Origin: Flavobacterium sp. Root935 | GTDB lineage: Bacteria > Bacteroidota > Bacteroidia > Flavobacteriales > Flavobacteriaceae | DNA: 64,000 nt | Assembly: GCF_001429295.1 (NCBI RefSeq) | Contig: NZ_LMJL01000012.1 | Span: forward strand, 1,445,636 to 1,509,635 | Reading direction: 5' to 3' | Shown here: piece after piece, positions 19,005-27,600 of the stretch | Position numbering within the stretch: position 1 is the stretch's first letter | How the letters are laid out: every line of letters begins with the position of its first letter | The notes under the pieces: generated by a model | What the model was told of the DNA's origin: nothing | Databases searched by the model: none | The model's input: only the letters and a program-made list of their open reading frames with translations | Position numbers and translations under genes: made by a program

Positions 19005-19403
19005 TTATTTGTTTGAATGTGAAACTGAAGACTGATCTATTTTAAATTCTTGTAAGAGCTCATCATATCCTAAAAACCGTCCTTTGATTTTTAGCTCTTT
19101 GCCAATTGCAATGCCTTTGGGTAAACTGTCTTTGAAGCTTGCAAATATCTTTTCGCCAATAACAATACTCTTAGTTTCGAGATCAATAGTCGTTACTCGT
19201 GCGGTTAATTCAACTGTTTTGTCCTGGTATTTGCGAGTAGCAATGCTGTCATTCGAAGTAAATTCTTTTTCGAGCCCGTAAACCGTTACAACATAATCTG
19301 CAGTCTCTGATTCGATATCCCGGTGGTTTTTATAACTGTAGCGGTAAATTGCGATCCCCGTTATAAGGAAAAGGGAAATTGTGATAAGTATTTTTTTTCT
19401 CAT
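19005..19403 (-). CDS. OB-fold (tRNA_anti-like) membrane-anchored protein
   Basis: The 132-aa protein has an N-terminal transmembrane anchor (about 5-22) and an OB-fold-like body: KTVELTARVTTIDLETKSIV followed by GKELKIKGRFLGYDELLQEF. This matches the small tRNA_anti-like proteins of Bacteroidota, whose function is not known. It is the first gene of the minus-strand operon and is divergent from the cytochrome gene. Confidence 0.7.
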   Translation of the reverse strand: MRKKILITISLFLITGIAIYRYSYKNHRDIESETADYVVTVYGLEKEFTSNDSIATRKYQDKTVELTARVTTIDLETKSIVIGEKIFASFKDSLPKGIAIGKELKIKGRFLGYDELLQEFKIDQSSVSHSNK

Positions 19404-19563
19404 AGCTGGTTTTAGTATTTGGAATTATTTACGTTAAAAAATACCTATTGGATTTAAACTATCAAATATGCTTTTTCTTAAATCTGTTTCATCTGTTTCA
19501 TCGTATATGATTTCAAAATGCTTTTTAACTTTTAAAATCATTATAAACTAAATAACCAATCCT
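19404..19563. promoter_or_regulatory. Divergent intergenic region
   Basis: 160 bp between the two divergent operons must hold both promoters, but neither shows a clean TAnnTTTG box. A tandem repeat of ATCTGTTTC (19482-19502) may be a binding site. Confidence 0.35.
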
Positions 19564-19932
19564 ATGAACTTAAAAACTCTTTTACTCCTTCCATCATGTA
19601 TCCTATTATTAGTGAGTTGCACAGATGATAATCCTAGTACTTTAATTGATACTCCACCAATTACGGATGTGGCAACATATAATCAGAATGTGAAATCCAT
19701 TATTGATAATAACTGTGTTGTTTGCCACGCCGCAGTTCCTAAAAACGGAGCCCCTATGTCATTAGTCACTTATGATCAGGTAAAAAATGCGGTTTTAAAT
19801 CGTGGATTGCTTACCCGAATTTCATTAGAAAATGGCAATAGTTTACTAATGCCGCAAGGCGGACCAAGATTACCTCAGACTACTATAGATGTTATTAAAA
19901 AATGGGAACAAGATGGATTATTAGAACAATGA
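19564..19932 (+). CDS. Monoheme c-type cytochrome lipoprotein
   Basis: The 122-aa protein has a lipobox (LLVSC, Cys19) and one heme-attachment site, Cys51-Val-Val-Cys54-His55, with a probable distal Met96 (SLLMPQGG). The pattern resembles planctomycete-type cytochrome c domains. It would sit in the periplasm attached by lipid and shuttle electrons. Its place next to a globin-like lipoprotein, between hemA and hemH, suggests a shared heme or respiratory role. Confidence 0.85.
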   Translation: MNLKTLLLLPSCILLLVSCTDDNPSTLIDTPPITDVATYNQNVKSIIDNNCVVCHAAVPKNGAPMSLVTYDQVKNAVLNRGLLTRISLENGNSLLMPQGGPRLPQTTIDVIKKWEQDGLLEQ

Positions 19933-19946
19933 TCCCTAATAAAAAC

Positions 19947-20486
19947 ATGAAAAAAATTATACTAATACCAGTACTATTATCTTCTTTCATTGTTTTTTCG
20001 CAAGAAAAAATCTTAACCAAATCATCGACAATCACTTTTGAAGCTTCAGTTCCGTCTTTTCAGCCGGTTATGGGAACCAATAGTAATGTAACATTTGTTT
20101 TAAATCCGGCAACAGGTGAAATTGCATCCTTAGCCTTGATCAAAGGATTCCAGTTTGAAATGCCTTTGATGGAAGAACACTTTAATGAAAATTACATGGA
20201 AACCGATAAATATCCTAAAGCTATTTTTAGGGGAAAAATAGAAAAATTTGACACGAAAAATTTGACTGAAGATTATAAAGATTACGTAATAAAAGGAAAT
20301 TTAGAACTTCACGGCAAATCTAAAGATATAAATGCCAGTGCAAAAATTACTAAAACGGGCTCCCGAATTACTATCATTTCAGATTTCGCTGTAAATGCCA
20401 GTGATTTTAGCATTCCAATTCCATCACTTATTAAGTATAAACTTGATGATAAAGTGAAAATTCAAATTATTGCTGTTTTAAAATAA
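19947..20486 (+). CDS. YceI-family periplasmic protein (first copy)
   Basis: The ATG at 19947 gives a 179-aa protein beginning directly with a signal peptide (MKKIILIPVLLSSFIVFSQ); upstream starts overlapping the cytochrome gene would push the signal inward. The body is the YceI lipocalin-like barrel (EKFDTKNL, IKGNLELHGKSKDI). YceI proteins bind isoprenoid-type lipids in the periplasm and often accompany cytochromes. It is followed 52 nt later by a paralogue. Confidence 0.85.
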   Translation: MKKIILIPVLLSSFIVFSQEKILTKSSTITFEASVPSFQPVMGTNSNVTFVLNPATGEIASLALIKGFQFEMPLMEEHFNENYMETDKYPKAIFRGKIEKFDTKNLTEDYKDYVIKGNLELHGKSKDINASAKITKTGSRITIISDFAVNASDFSIPIPSLIKYKLDDKVKIQIIAVLK

Positions 20487-20538
20487 GAGTAAAACAAAAA
20501 GGATTTTGTTAACTAAAAATAATCTAAAGCCAAAAAAC

Positions 20539-21078
20539 ATGAAAAAAGCCATACTTATTACAATGCTCTATGTTTACGCTATTGGCCTTTCCCAAGAAAA
20601 AATGATCAGTAAAACAGGAAAAATTACTTTTGAAGCATCTGTCCCTTCTTTTGAAGAAGTAAAGGCTACAAATACAAATGTTACTTTTGTCCTGAATCCT
20701 GCAACAGGAGAAATTGCAAGTTTAGCTTTAATGAAAGGTTTTCGATTTAAAGTCGCTTTGATGGAAGAACATTTTAACGAAAATTATATTGAAAGTGACA
20801 AGTATCCAAAAGCAACTTTTAAAGGAAAAATAGAAAATTTCGATTCAAATAGCCTTACCAGTGGCCCTAAGGATTTTACTATAAAGGGTACATTACAACT
20901 TCACGGAAAATCCAGGGAAATATCAACCACAGCCAGACTAAGTATGTCTGGTTCGGGAATAAGCATTGTATCTAATTTTACAGTAAATGCGAGTGACTTT
21001 AATATTGAAATACCAAGTTTAGTTAAAAACAAACTATCTAATAAAATAAACATTCTTATTGTTGCGGTTGTAAAATAA
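20539..21078 (+). CDS. YceI-family periplasmic protein (second copy)
   Basis: The 179-aa protein (ATG at 20539) is a tandem paralogue of the preceding gene, with the same VTFVLNPATGEIASLALMKG block and HGKSREI motif. Signal peptide 1-18. The two probably arose by local duplication and may form a pair with different ligands. Confidence 0.85.
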   Translation: MKKAILITMLYVYAIGLSQEKMISKTGKITFEASVPSFEEVKATNTNVTFVLNPATGEIASLALMKGFRFKVALMEEHFNENYIESDKYPKATFKGKIENFDSNSLTSGPKDFTIKGTLQLHGKSREISTTARLSMSGSGISIVSNFTVNASDFNIEIPSLVKNKLSNKINILIVAVVK

Positions 21079-21140
21079 CAGATCAATAAAAATTTATAAC
21101 ATTAGAAGCAAGTACAATAAACCATCAAAAAAAATAAATT

Positions 21141-22037
21141 TTGAAAGACCAATTATTCGTTACATCAAAAGTGGAGGAAGAAATAAAAATTGAAGATGAC
21201 TTTACAATTATCCGTTTTCAGAATGACAGTTCAGAACCTTTTTGTGCACACCATAAATTGGGCAGTGCTTTAATACAGTTTCATTTTGCACTGAAAGGCA
21301 GTGCCAGATTTTTGTTCAATGATGGTAATTATGATGTAGAATTGAAAGAAGAAAAATCTTTGCTGCTTTACAATCCGCAGAGGGAGTTACCTCTTCATTT
21401 AGAGATTTCTCCAAATTCGTGGATGATTTCCATTATTATTTCAATTAAGAAATTTCACTCGTTGTTTTCTGCACAAGCAGATTATAGTACTTTTTTAAGT
21501 CCTGATAACAGGGATAAAAATTATTATAATGAAGAAATTATAAGTCCGTCGATGGCAATTGTTTTGAGTCAGCTATTTCATTATAACCTTAACCTGTCTG
21601 TAAAAAACCTTTACTATAAAGCAAAAGGATACGAACTCCTGAGTCTGTATTTTAACAGGACTGAGGATCCAAATACGGGACATTGCCCGTTTTTAATTGA
21701 TCAAGGCAATGTTTTGAAAATCAGAAAAGCTAAAGAAATCATTATTGCAAATATGGCTGAACCGCCGGGTTTACAAGAATTGGCCGATGAAATTGGCCTG
21801 AATCTAAAGAAACTCAAAATGGGTTTCAAACAAATTTATGGCGATACTGTGTATGGTTTTCTTTTTGATTATAAAATGGATTTCGCCAGAAAACTGCTTG
21901 ACAGCGGTTCTTACAATGTAAATGAAGTTGGATTGAAAATCGGTTACAGCACTGCAAGCCACTTCATTGCGGGATTCAAGAAAAAATTTGCTACAACTCC
22001 AAAAAAATATCTGATGTCAATTCATACAAATTTTTAA
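21141..22037 (+). CDS. AraC-family transcriptional regulator
   Basis: The 298-aa protein starts at a TTG (21141), since no in-frame ATG is available upstream. The N-terminal half (1-190) is a cupin-like sensing region. The C-terminal 100 residues carry two helix-turn-helix motifs (LQELADEIGLNLKKLKMGF and VNEVGLKIGYSTASHFIAGF), as in all AraC/XylS proteins. It stands 149 nt upstream of hemH in the same direction and probably regulates heme biosynthesis or the adjacent heme-protein operons. Confidence 0.9.
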   Translation: MKDQLFVTSKVEEEIKIEDDFTIIRFQNDSSEPFCAHHKLGSALIQFHFALKGSARFLFNDGNYDVELKEEKSLLLYNPQRELPLHLEISPNSWMISIIISIKKFHSLFSAQADYSTFLSPDNRDKNYYNEEIISPSMAIVLSQLFHYNLNLSVKNLYYKAKGYELLSLYFNRTEDPNTGHCPFLIDQGNVLKIRKAKEIIIANMAEPPGLQELADEIGLNLKKLKMGFKQIYGDTVYGFLFDYKMDFARKLLDSGSYNVNEVGLKIGYSTASHFIAGFKKKFATTPKKYLMSIHTNF

Positions 22038-22140
22038 AATGACATAGATTTTATAAATTAAGACATAAGTAAAAAATAACATTTATTCTATTGCTAAAAA
22101 GTGGCAAGTACTACTTTTGGCTAAAATTCAAACAACCAAC

Positions 22141-22168
22141 GCTGAAAGCCTAAAGCTGAAAGCCTAAA
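22141..22168 (+). repeat. 14-bp tandem repeat upstream of hemH
   Basis: Two perfect copies of GCTGAAAGCCTAAA lie 19 nt before the hemH start, in the leader. Confidence 0.7.
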
Positions 22169-22186
22169 ATCTAAAGCAAAAAGTAA

Positions 22187-23200
22187 ATGAAAGGCGTATT
22201 ATTAGTAAACTTAGGATCTCCAGAAAGTGCAACTACAAAAGATGTAAAACCGTATTTAGACGAATTTTTAATGGATAAATATGTGATCGATGTTCCGTAT
22301 TTGTTGAGAGCTTTTTTAGTTCGTGGTATTATTCTAAGAAAAAGACCCGAAGAATCAGCACATGCATATGCTAAAATCTGGTGGGAAGAAGGTTCACCGC
22401 TTGTGGTACTGTCTGAAAGAATGCAGAAAAAAGTACAGCCTTTGGTAAACGTTCCTGTTTCTTTGGCAATGCGATACGGAACTATGACAATCGAAAAAGG
22501 GCTACAGGAATTGCACGATAAAGGAGTTACTGAAGTAATGCTTTTTCCATTATACCCACAATATGCAATGGCTTCGACTTTAACCATTTTGGTTAAAGCG
22601 GAAGAAATCCGCAAGAAGAAATTTCCACACATGACTTTTACTGATGTTCCTGCGTTTTATAACAAACCAGATTACATCCAAAATTTAGCTGATTCGATTC
22701 AGAAACATTTAGTTGGTTTTGATTATGATCATTTATTATTCTCGTATCACGGAATTCCGGAGCGTCATATCCGCAAAACAGATGTAACTAAATCACATTG
22801 TAAAATTGATGGTTCTTGCTGTAACACGCCTTCGCCGGCGCACGATTTCTGTTACCGTCACCAATGTTATGAAACAACAAGACAAGTGATAAAATTATTA
22901 GGACTTCCTGCAGATAAATACAGTTTGACTTTTCAATCACGTTTAGCGGGAGACAAATGGCTGGAACCGTATACGGATGTTGAAATTGATAATATGCCAG
23001 CAAAAGGAATCAAGAAATTGGCGGTGGTCACGCCAGCTTTTGTGTCTGATTGTTTAGAAACGCTGGAAGAAATCGCCATGCGCGCCAAAGAAGATTTTGA
23101 AGCAAAAGGAGGCGAAGAATTTTTGGCAATTCCATGTTTGAATGATGATGATGAGTGGTGTCAGACCGTAAGCAACTGGATTAACGATTGGGCCAGGTAA
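22187..23200 (+). CDS. hemH: Ferrochelatase
   Basis: The 337-aa protein begins GVLLVNLGSPES and carries the ferrochelatase signature LLFSYHGIPERH with the catalytic His. It inserts iron into protoporphyrin IX or coproporphyrin III, the last heme-synthesis stage. A Cys-rich segment after the signature (HCKIDGSCC, then CYRHQCYETT) has five cysteines and might bind a cluster. Length is normal. Confidence 0.95.
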   Translation: MKGVLLVNLGSPESATTKDVKPYLDEFLMDKYVIDVPYLLRAFLVRGIILRKRPEESAHAYAKIWWEEGSPLVVLSERMQKKVQPLVNVPVSLAMRYGTMTIEKGLQELHDKGVTEVMLFPLYPQYAMASTLTILVKAEEIRKKKFPHMTFTDVPAFYNKPDYIQNLADSIQKHLVGFDYDHLLFSYHGIPERHIRKTDVTKSHCKIDGSCCNTPSPAHDFCYRHQCYETTRQVIKLLGLPADKYSLTFQSRLAGDKWLEPYTDVEIDNMPAKGIKKLAVVTPAFVSDCLETLEEIAMRAKEDFEAKGGEEFLAIPCLNDDDEWCQTVSNWINDWAR

Positions 23201-23254
23201 TATCAAATTAGTATCATGAAATAGTAGAACTGCTTCATTGCATTTGCGCTCTTT

Positions 23255-24028
23255 GGTTCTGTCGCATCTATCAGAATCAAATATAAGAATTTAAGTGATT
23301 TAAAATTTAGCACGCCAGTTTACAGAATGATTTAAACATAGATTTCCCGGGATTAACCATCTGATTCTTTCTTAGCATATGTACAACTTCAATTCCGCTC
23401 AATGTTCTTTTTGCCGATTCAAAACTTTTAAAACCTAATCCGTTTTGTATACGCCACTTTATAAAACGATGATCCTGTTCTAAAATATTGTTGAGATATT
23501 TACACTGCCGGATTTTAATCTTTGAGAACGAGCGCTTGTTATAGACTTTGATCGCAGCAGTATTAGAACCGCTTTTATCGATGTTTATTACTCTGGGACT
23601 ACAGTTATTACTAATTGCTTTAATTAGAAATGACTGGGCACTCATTCTCTGTCTTCTTTTAGTTAATAAGAAATCAACTGTATTACCAGACCTATCCACT
23701 GCTCTATATAAATAACACCAAATGCCTTTTACTTTGATATAGGTCTCATCCAATCTCCAGCTTGTCCCTACTCTGCCTTTTCTCTTCCTCATCTCGGACT
23801 CAAGTGAAGGTGCAAACTTATATACCCAACGCTGAATCGTTGCATGATCCACAATCACCCCCCTAATCTTCATTATTTCCTCAACGTCACGATAGCTAAG
23901 TGTAAAACTTAATTTAAAATACACTGCCTGAAGGATTACATATTTTGGATAACAATGACCTTTAGTATTCATTTTTTATTAGTTTTGAAAAACCAAAGAT
24001 AAAATTTAGTCTTAGATGCGACAGAACC
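23255..24028 (-). mobile_element. IS6-family insertion sequence
   Basis: The 774-bp element is bounded by perfect 16-bp inverted repeats, GGTTCTGTCGCATCTA at 23255-23270 and its complement at 24013-24028. It contains a single DDE transposase gene on the minus strand. Size, ends and transposase match the IS6/IS26 group. The 8-bp flanks (cgctcttt and ggattttg) differ, so no target-site duplication remains. It lies in the 3' part of an nmrA-like gene. Confidence 0.93.
23307..23972 (-). CDS. IS6-family DDE transposase
   Basis: The 221-aa protein has the IS6 N-terminus (GHCYPKYVILQAVYF, LSYRDVEEIM) and the catalytic triad: Asp in WRLDETYIKVKG, Asp in INIDKSG and Glu in NILEQDHRF. It appears intact. 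Its ATG overlaps the TGA of the truncated nmrA frame (ATGA), so it may be translated from the nmrA transcript as well. Confidence 0.93.
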   Translation of the reverse strand: MNTKGHCYPKYVILQAVYFKLSFTLSYRDVEEIMKIRGVIVDHATIQRWVYKFAPSLESEMRKRKGRVGTSWRLDETYIKVKGIWCYLYRAVDRSGNTVDFLLTKRRQRMSAQSFLIKAISNNCSPRVINIDKSGSNTAAIKVYNKRSFSKIKIRQCKYLNNILEQDHRFIKWRIQNGLGFKSFESAKRTLSGIEVVHMLRKNQMVNPGKSMFKSFCKLAC

Positions 24029-24754
24029 GGATTTTGTGCGGTTAAATCTTCTATACAGAGTTGAACCAATTCCAAATGAATTCCTAAACTTGCTTGTAAT
24101 GCATTCAAAATTTTCAACCTCATCTATTTTATCACCTAACAATTCTATTGTCTTACCAACATAACTGTCTGGATTTTGAAAAATAATTCTAGCAAATATT
24201 CCTATATCTTCTGTAGAGATATAGGGAACTTTTTTTCCTTGTGGCATAAAATTATATAGCTTGCCTTCTGTAATCCCAGAACTTGGCATCAAAAAATTCT
24301 CCATAAAGGTAGCTGGATGTAAAACGGTAGCTTTCAATCCGCTTTTCCATAAATGTTCTTCAATAGTATGCTTAAATCTGGGACGAAACGGCTTATGCTT
24401 ATCAGCCATAAAAACAGAACTGTAGATGACAAACTTTATATTTCTCTTTTTCAATAAATTGATAAAGGCAATTCCTAAATCTGCCTCTTTATTGTCTTCT
24501 TCTTCATTCATATCCCATACGGGTGGCAGTACCATATAAACAGCATCTACTCCTTCCAATGCAGTTTCAAAAGAATCAAGATTCGACCAATCGCCTTCAA
24601 TTAATTGAGCTCCTAATTCCGCTAACTCATTGGACTCTTTTGAATATCTATATCTAATAAGTGCCTTTACTTGAAATCCAAATTTTAATAATTCACGAGC
24701 TGTAGCACCACCTTGTTTTCCTGTGGCACCTGTCACCAAAATGCTTTTGATCAT
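23969..24754 (-). pseudogene. NmrA-like NAD(P)-binding gene truncated by the IS element
   Basis: The frame codes for 261 aa. The first 215 or so are a good NmrA/atypical SDR (ILVTGATGKQGGATARELL at the N-terminus, then LIEGDWSN and AVYMVLPP). The final 19 residues are read from the IS end. The sequence just before the IS reads better in another frame (ALQASLGIHLELVQL), so a frameshift near 24110 may precede the insertion. Normal members have about 290 aa. Activity is doubtful. Confidence 0.8.
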
Positions 24755-24964
24755 TTTTCTAAATTTTAAATCGTATGTTTTAATGTGTTTACTGATAGTG
24801 AGTGGGATGTCTCGTTCCCTCGCTAGGCGCTAGTTGCGGATTCTTGAACTAATATCTCTCGGTAAAACAAAACATTGTTTGGAAGAAAACTCACCAGCGA
24901 TCAAAAGAGCCAAAATAGTAGATAGCGTGTTGGCGGTAGTTTTTGTTACACTATTTCTCTAACT

Positions 24965-25297
24965 TTAAATAACAAAAGCTTTAAGTTCTGCCATTTTTCC
25001 ATCGCGAAATCGCCAAATATCGCAATATAAATAGCTTTTGTATTGGCCATTTTCTTTCAATGAAATTTTTCCAATTGCCGTTACAAAATCATCTTCGGCT
25101 ATAAGATTTTCAACTTCGAATTTTGGTGGCTCTAAGTACGTATCTTCAATATATTTTCGTACTGATTCTTTTCCGTGCAGTGTTTTATCGCCAATAAAAT
25201 TCCAGATTGTATCATCAGTGCAATGTGACAGAAAAACTTCATAATCACCATTGGTTATCGCGATATTTGCAGTTTTCAAAATACTTTTATTATCCAT
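24965..25297 (-). CDS. SnoaL/NTF2-like protein
   Basis: The 110-aa protein shows the nuclear-transport-factor-2 pattern: N-terminal helices (ILKTANIAITNGDYEVFLSH), DDTIWNFIGD, then SVRKYIE, and a final strand pair ending WRFRDGKMAELKAF. Such cone-shaped folds act as small isomerases or hydrolases or simply bind ligands. The gene is flanked by 10-bp inverted repeats (GTTGGCGGTA at 24929, TACCGCCAAC at 25337). Substrate unknown. Confidence 0.75.
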   Translation of the reverse strand: MDNKSILKTANIAITNGDYEVFLSHCTDDTIWNFIGDKTLHGKESVRKYIEDTYLEPPKFEVENLIAEDDFVTAIGKISLKENGQYKSYLYCDIWRFRDGKMAELKAFVI

Positions 25298-25398
25298 GTT
25301 TGGGGATTTTTTCGGTTAGTTCGATCGTTCTAAAATTACCGCCAACAAAAACGGATTCACGTATTCAATTTAGTTTGCGATCCCTCATTTCATTGGGC

Positions 25399-25866
25399 TT
25401 ACTTAACCACTGTCGCTTCAAGTTCAACGGTCAAAGTTTCAAAAAGGCTTACTACTTCAAGTAATGTCAGGGCCTGTTTTATATCCTTCTTTTCAACCCA
25501 CTTCTGCAGTATATTGAAATGTGGCCAAAGTGCTTCTGTTGAAGTTGTATAAATGTTAAGTCTTACAATATTTTTACAATCATAACCAGCTGCATCAATT
25601 ACTTTTTCCAGATTTTTTATTGCCAACTCCAATTGGGTTTTCATATCCGCAGTACTCGATATGCCTTCATCGTTAATGGCAGTTTGACCAGAAACATATA
25701 GTGTTCCTGTAACATTCGTTACTTCTACTGCTTGATTGTAACTGCGTTCGTTTTGCCAAGTCCAAGGGTTAATTACTCTTTTTTCCATCTTTTCTTGTTT
25801 TTTATTTTGCGAATAAATCGCGGTTAATGAATTCATTAAAAGAACCGTTAAAAAAAAAATTCTCAT
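25399..25866 (-). CDS. RidA/YjgF-family protein with an export signal
   Basis: The 155-aa protein starts with a signal-peptide-like segment (MRIFFLTVLLMNSLTAIYSQ) before a canonical RidA body of about 125 residues (NPWTWQNERSYNQAVEV; YVSGQTAINDEG). RidA proteins deaminate reactive enamine/imine intermediates and are usually cytoplasmic, so export would be unusual; an internal start at MEKRVINP would give the cytosolic form. The promoter position upstream of 25866 supports the longer form. Confidence 0.8.
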   Translation of the reverse strand: MRIFFLTVLLMNSLTAIYSQNKKQEKMEKRVINPWTWQNERSYNQAVEVTNVTGTLYVSGQTAINDEGISSTADMKTQLELAIKNLEKVIDAAGYDCKNIVRLNIYTTSTEALWPHFNILQKWVEKKDIKQALTLLEVVSLFETLTVELEATVVK

Positions 25867-25892
25867 ATTATTTGTAGTTTTATTATGAGATG

Positions 25893-25938
25893 CAAATATA
25901 TTTACCGCACAAAGCTTCTACCTGTGACCCAAATCACT
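25893..25938 (-). promoter_or_regulatory. ridA promoter with Crp-type operator
   Basis: A perfect -7 box, TATATTTG on the minus strand (25893-25900), has TGTGACCCAAATCACT (25923-25938) upstream. This is a near-perfect TGTGA-N6-TCACA Crp site, centred 34 bp from the -7 box centre, which suits class II activation. It lies 22 nt beyond the stop of the Crp-family gene at 25961. Confidence 0.7.
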
Positions 25939-25960
25939 TTTTTTTGAGAAAAATGCGCCT

Positions 25961-26536
25961 TTATTTTCCTTTATAAAGCCGGCTTAAGGTTTCCCTAGAG
26001 AGTCCTAGATATGAGGCAAGCTGGCTTTTGGAAACCCTCTTTATAAGGGAGGGATAACGATGAAGAACCTTTAAATACTTTTCTTGAGCAGTGGAACTTA
26101 ATAATGATACTATCCGTTGCTGAGAAGCTATGTGTCCTGATGTCGCCTTCTTTAGAAAAAAATGCTCTATTTTTGAAACAGTAGCACAGAGTTGAAGATA
26201 ATCTTCTAAACTGATACAGAGCACTGTTGTATCCTCCATACATTTTAATGACATTGTGGCTAAAGTATTAGTATGGAATGCCAAATAATCCGTTTCCCAC
26301 CAATCTTCCATGGCAAATGATAAAATATGCTCTCTGCCTGAATCATCATTAAAAATCAATTTCATTAAACCTTTCACTACAAAAAAGGTGTGTTGCACTT
26401 TTTCCCCCTGTCGCACCACATACTCGCCTCTTGTGAATTTACGTTCTGAAAAATAGGATGCAATCAATTCAAATTCATTGTCTGTTAAAGGAATGATTTC
26501 TTCAATATGTCTTCTTAATGCTTTAATGATTTCCAT
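25961..26536 (-). CDS. Crp/Fnr-family regulator with E. coli Crp-like recognition helix
   Basis: The 191-aa protein has an N-terminal cyclic-nucleotide-binding-type beta-roll (FTRGEYVVRQGEKVQHTFFV) and a C-terminal winged helix (QLASYLGLSRETLSRLYKGK). The recognition helix SRETLSR keeps the Arg-Glu...Arg arrangement that reads TGTGA in E. coli Crp, and such a site lies directly downstream, in front of ridA. It is distinct from the three Crp paralogues at 48-60 kb, which have TKQSLSR, TEESLTI and TQQSFSR. Confidence 0.88.
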   Translation of the reverse strand: MEIIKALRRHIEEIIPLTDNEFELIASYFSERKFTRGEYVVRQGEKVQHTFFVVKGLMKLIFNDDSGREHILSFAMEDWWETDYLAFHTNTLATMSLKCMEDTTVLCISLEDYLQLCATVSKIEHFFLKKATSGHIASQQRIVSLLSSTAQEKYLKVLHRYPSLIKRVSKSQLASYLGLSRETLSRLYKGK

Positions 26537-26676
26537 TTTTTTGTTAGTAACACTCTACCTCTTTTAAATTGATTTTGTAGATAATCGATTGTGTTAAGTT
26601 TCTAAACGTTTATAAAAACTAATATTTTATTTATAACTGATTCCTTAGGCCTTTTCTATGTCAAAATTTAGTTAAG

Positions 26677-27600
26677 TCAAGAAAAATTCGGAACGACCTT
26701 CTCTCCGATTTCTTCTATCATTTCCTCAGCGGATCTTGAGCCATACTTTAAATTCAACATAACGTGATTTACACCATAAGACTCCAATAGTTTTAAATGG
26801 GAATTTAGATAGTCTGTACCCGATTTGAATCCTAAATGTATTGTTGTAGGTCTCGCATTGGAGTCCTTTGTTATGTCAACATACAGGGATTGCATAAAGG
26901 GTTTCCAGTCTTGTTCATTTTTAGATAAAGCTTGTCTCCATTGTTGCATTACTAATTGCAAAGTATTGAAATCTCTAGGATAATACAACCATCCATCAGA
27001 CTGTTCCGCAATCCAGTCTAAGGATTGTCCTGAATGACCCGTTACAAGCATCGGTGTCTTTTGGTAATATTTTGGTAGCAAGTCTATTTCGCCATTTGTA
27101 GTACCATAAAATTTTGAAGTGTAATGTGGAAAACTTCCTTGCAGTGCTTTGATATAATGAAAACTATCTCTAAATAGTTCTGATTTATTCTCTAAGTGCT
27201 GATTAAATGCAGGATATTCTATTGGTCTATCTCCAGATGCAACACCTAAAACTAATCTTTCGTTTGAAAGAATTTGAAGACTATTAATTGATTTTGCAGT
27301 ATGTACTGGATGACGCAAAGGAAGAATGATACTTCCTGTCGCTAAAGCAATTTCCTTGGTATGATTCATTATATGGGTCATGTAAATCCAAGGGTCATAA
27401 AGCTGTCCTGCATCTCCAAAATTAGGGTCATTAAAAGGAACATCTCGAAACCAAAGTGCTCTGAAACCAAGTTTTTCTACTCTTTTAGCAAGCTGTTCTT
27501 GATTTTCCATTTTTGCAATAGAACCGGTGTATGCTTCTAATGGAAAAACCAAACCTAATGTTAACTTTCCTTTGGTTGCTATTTTATGAAATATAGTCAT
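26677..27600 (-). CDS. LLM-class flavin oxidoreductase (luciferase-like)
   Basis: The 307-aa protein has the luciferase-like TIM-barrel pattern: LTLGLVFPLEAYTG at the N-terminus, GFRALWFRDVPF, ALATGSIILPLRHP and RLVLGVASGDRP. This fits F420/FMN-dependent monooxygenases; the overall layout resembles the BA3436/TIGR03571 group. It would oxidise an unknown small molecule. It precedes the Crp gene in the same direction. Confidence 0.82.
   Translation of the reverse strand: MTIFHKIATKGKLTLGLVFPLEAYTGSIAKMENQEQLAKRVEKLGFRALWFRDVPFNDPNFGDAGQLYDPWIYMTHIMNHTKEIALATGSIILPLRHPVHTAKSINSLQILSNERLVLGVASGDRPIEYPAFNQHLENKSELFRDSFHYIKALQGSFPHYTSKFYGTTNGEIDLLPKYYQKTPMLVTGHSGQSLDWIAEQSDGWLYYPRDFNTLQLVMQQWRQALSKNEQDWKPFMQSLYVDITKDSNARPTTIHLGFKSGTDYLNSHLKLLESYGVNHVMLNLKYGSRSAEEMIEEIGEKVVPNFS

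Noticed and set aside
24800..24850. Integron attC-like sequence near TCGCTAGGCGCTAGTTGCGG
   Set aside because: Some symmetry is present, but no proper core sites or integrase gene were found.
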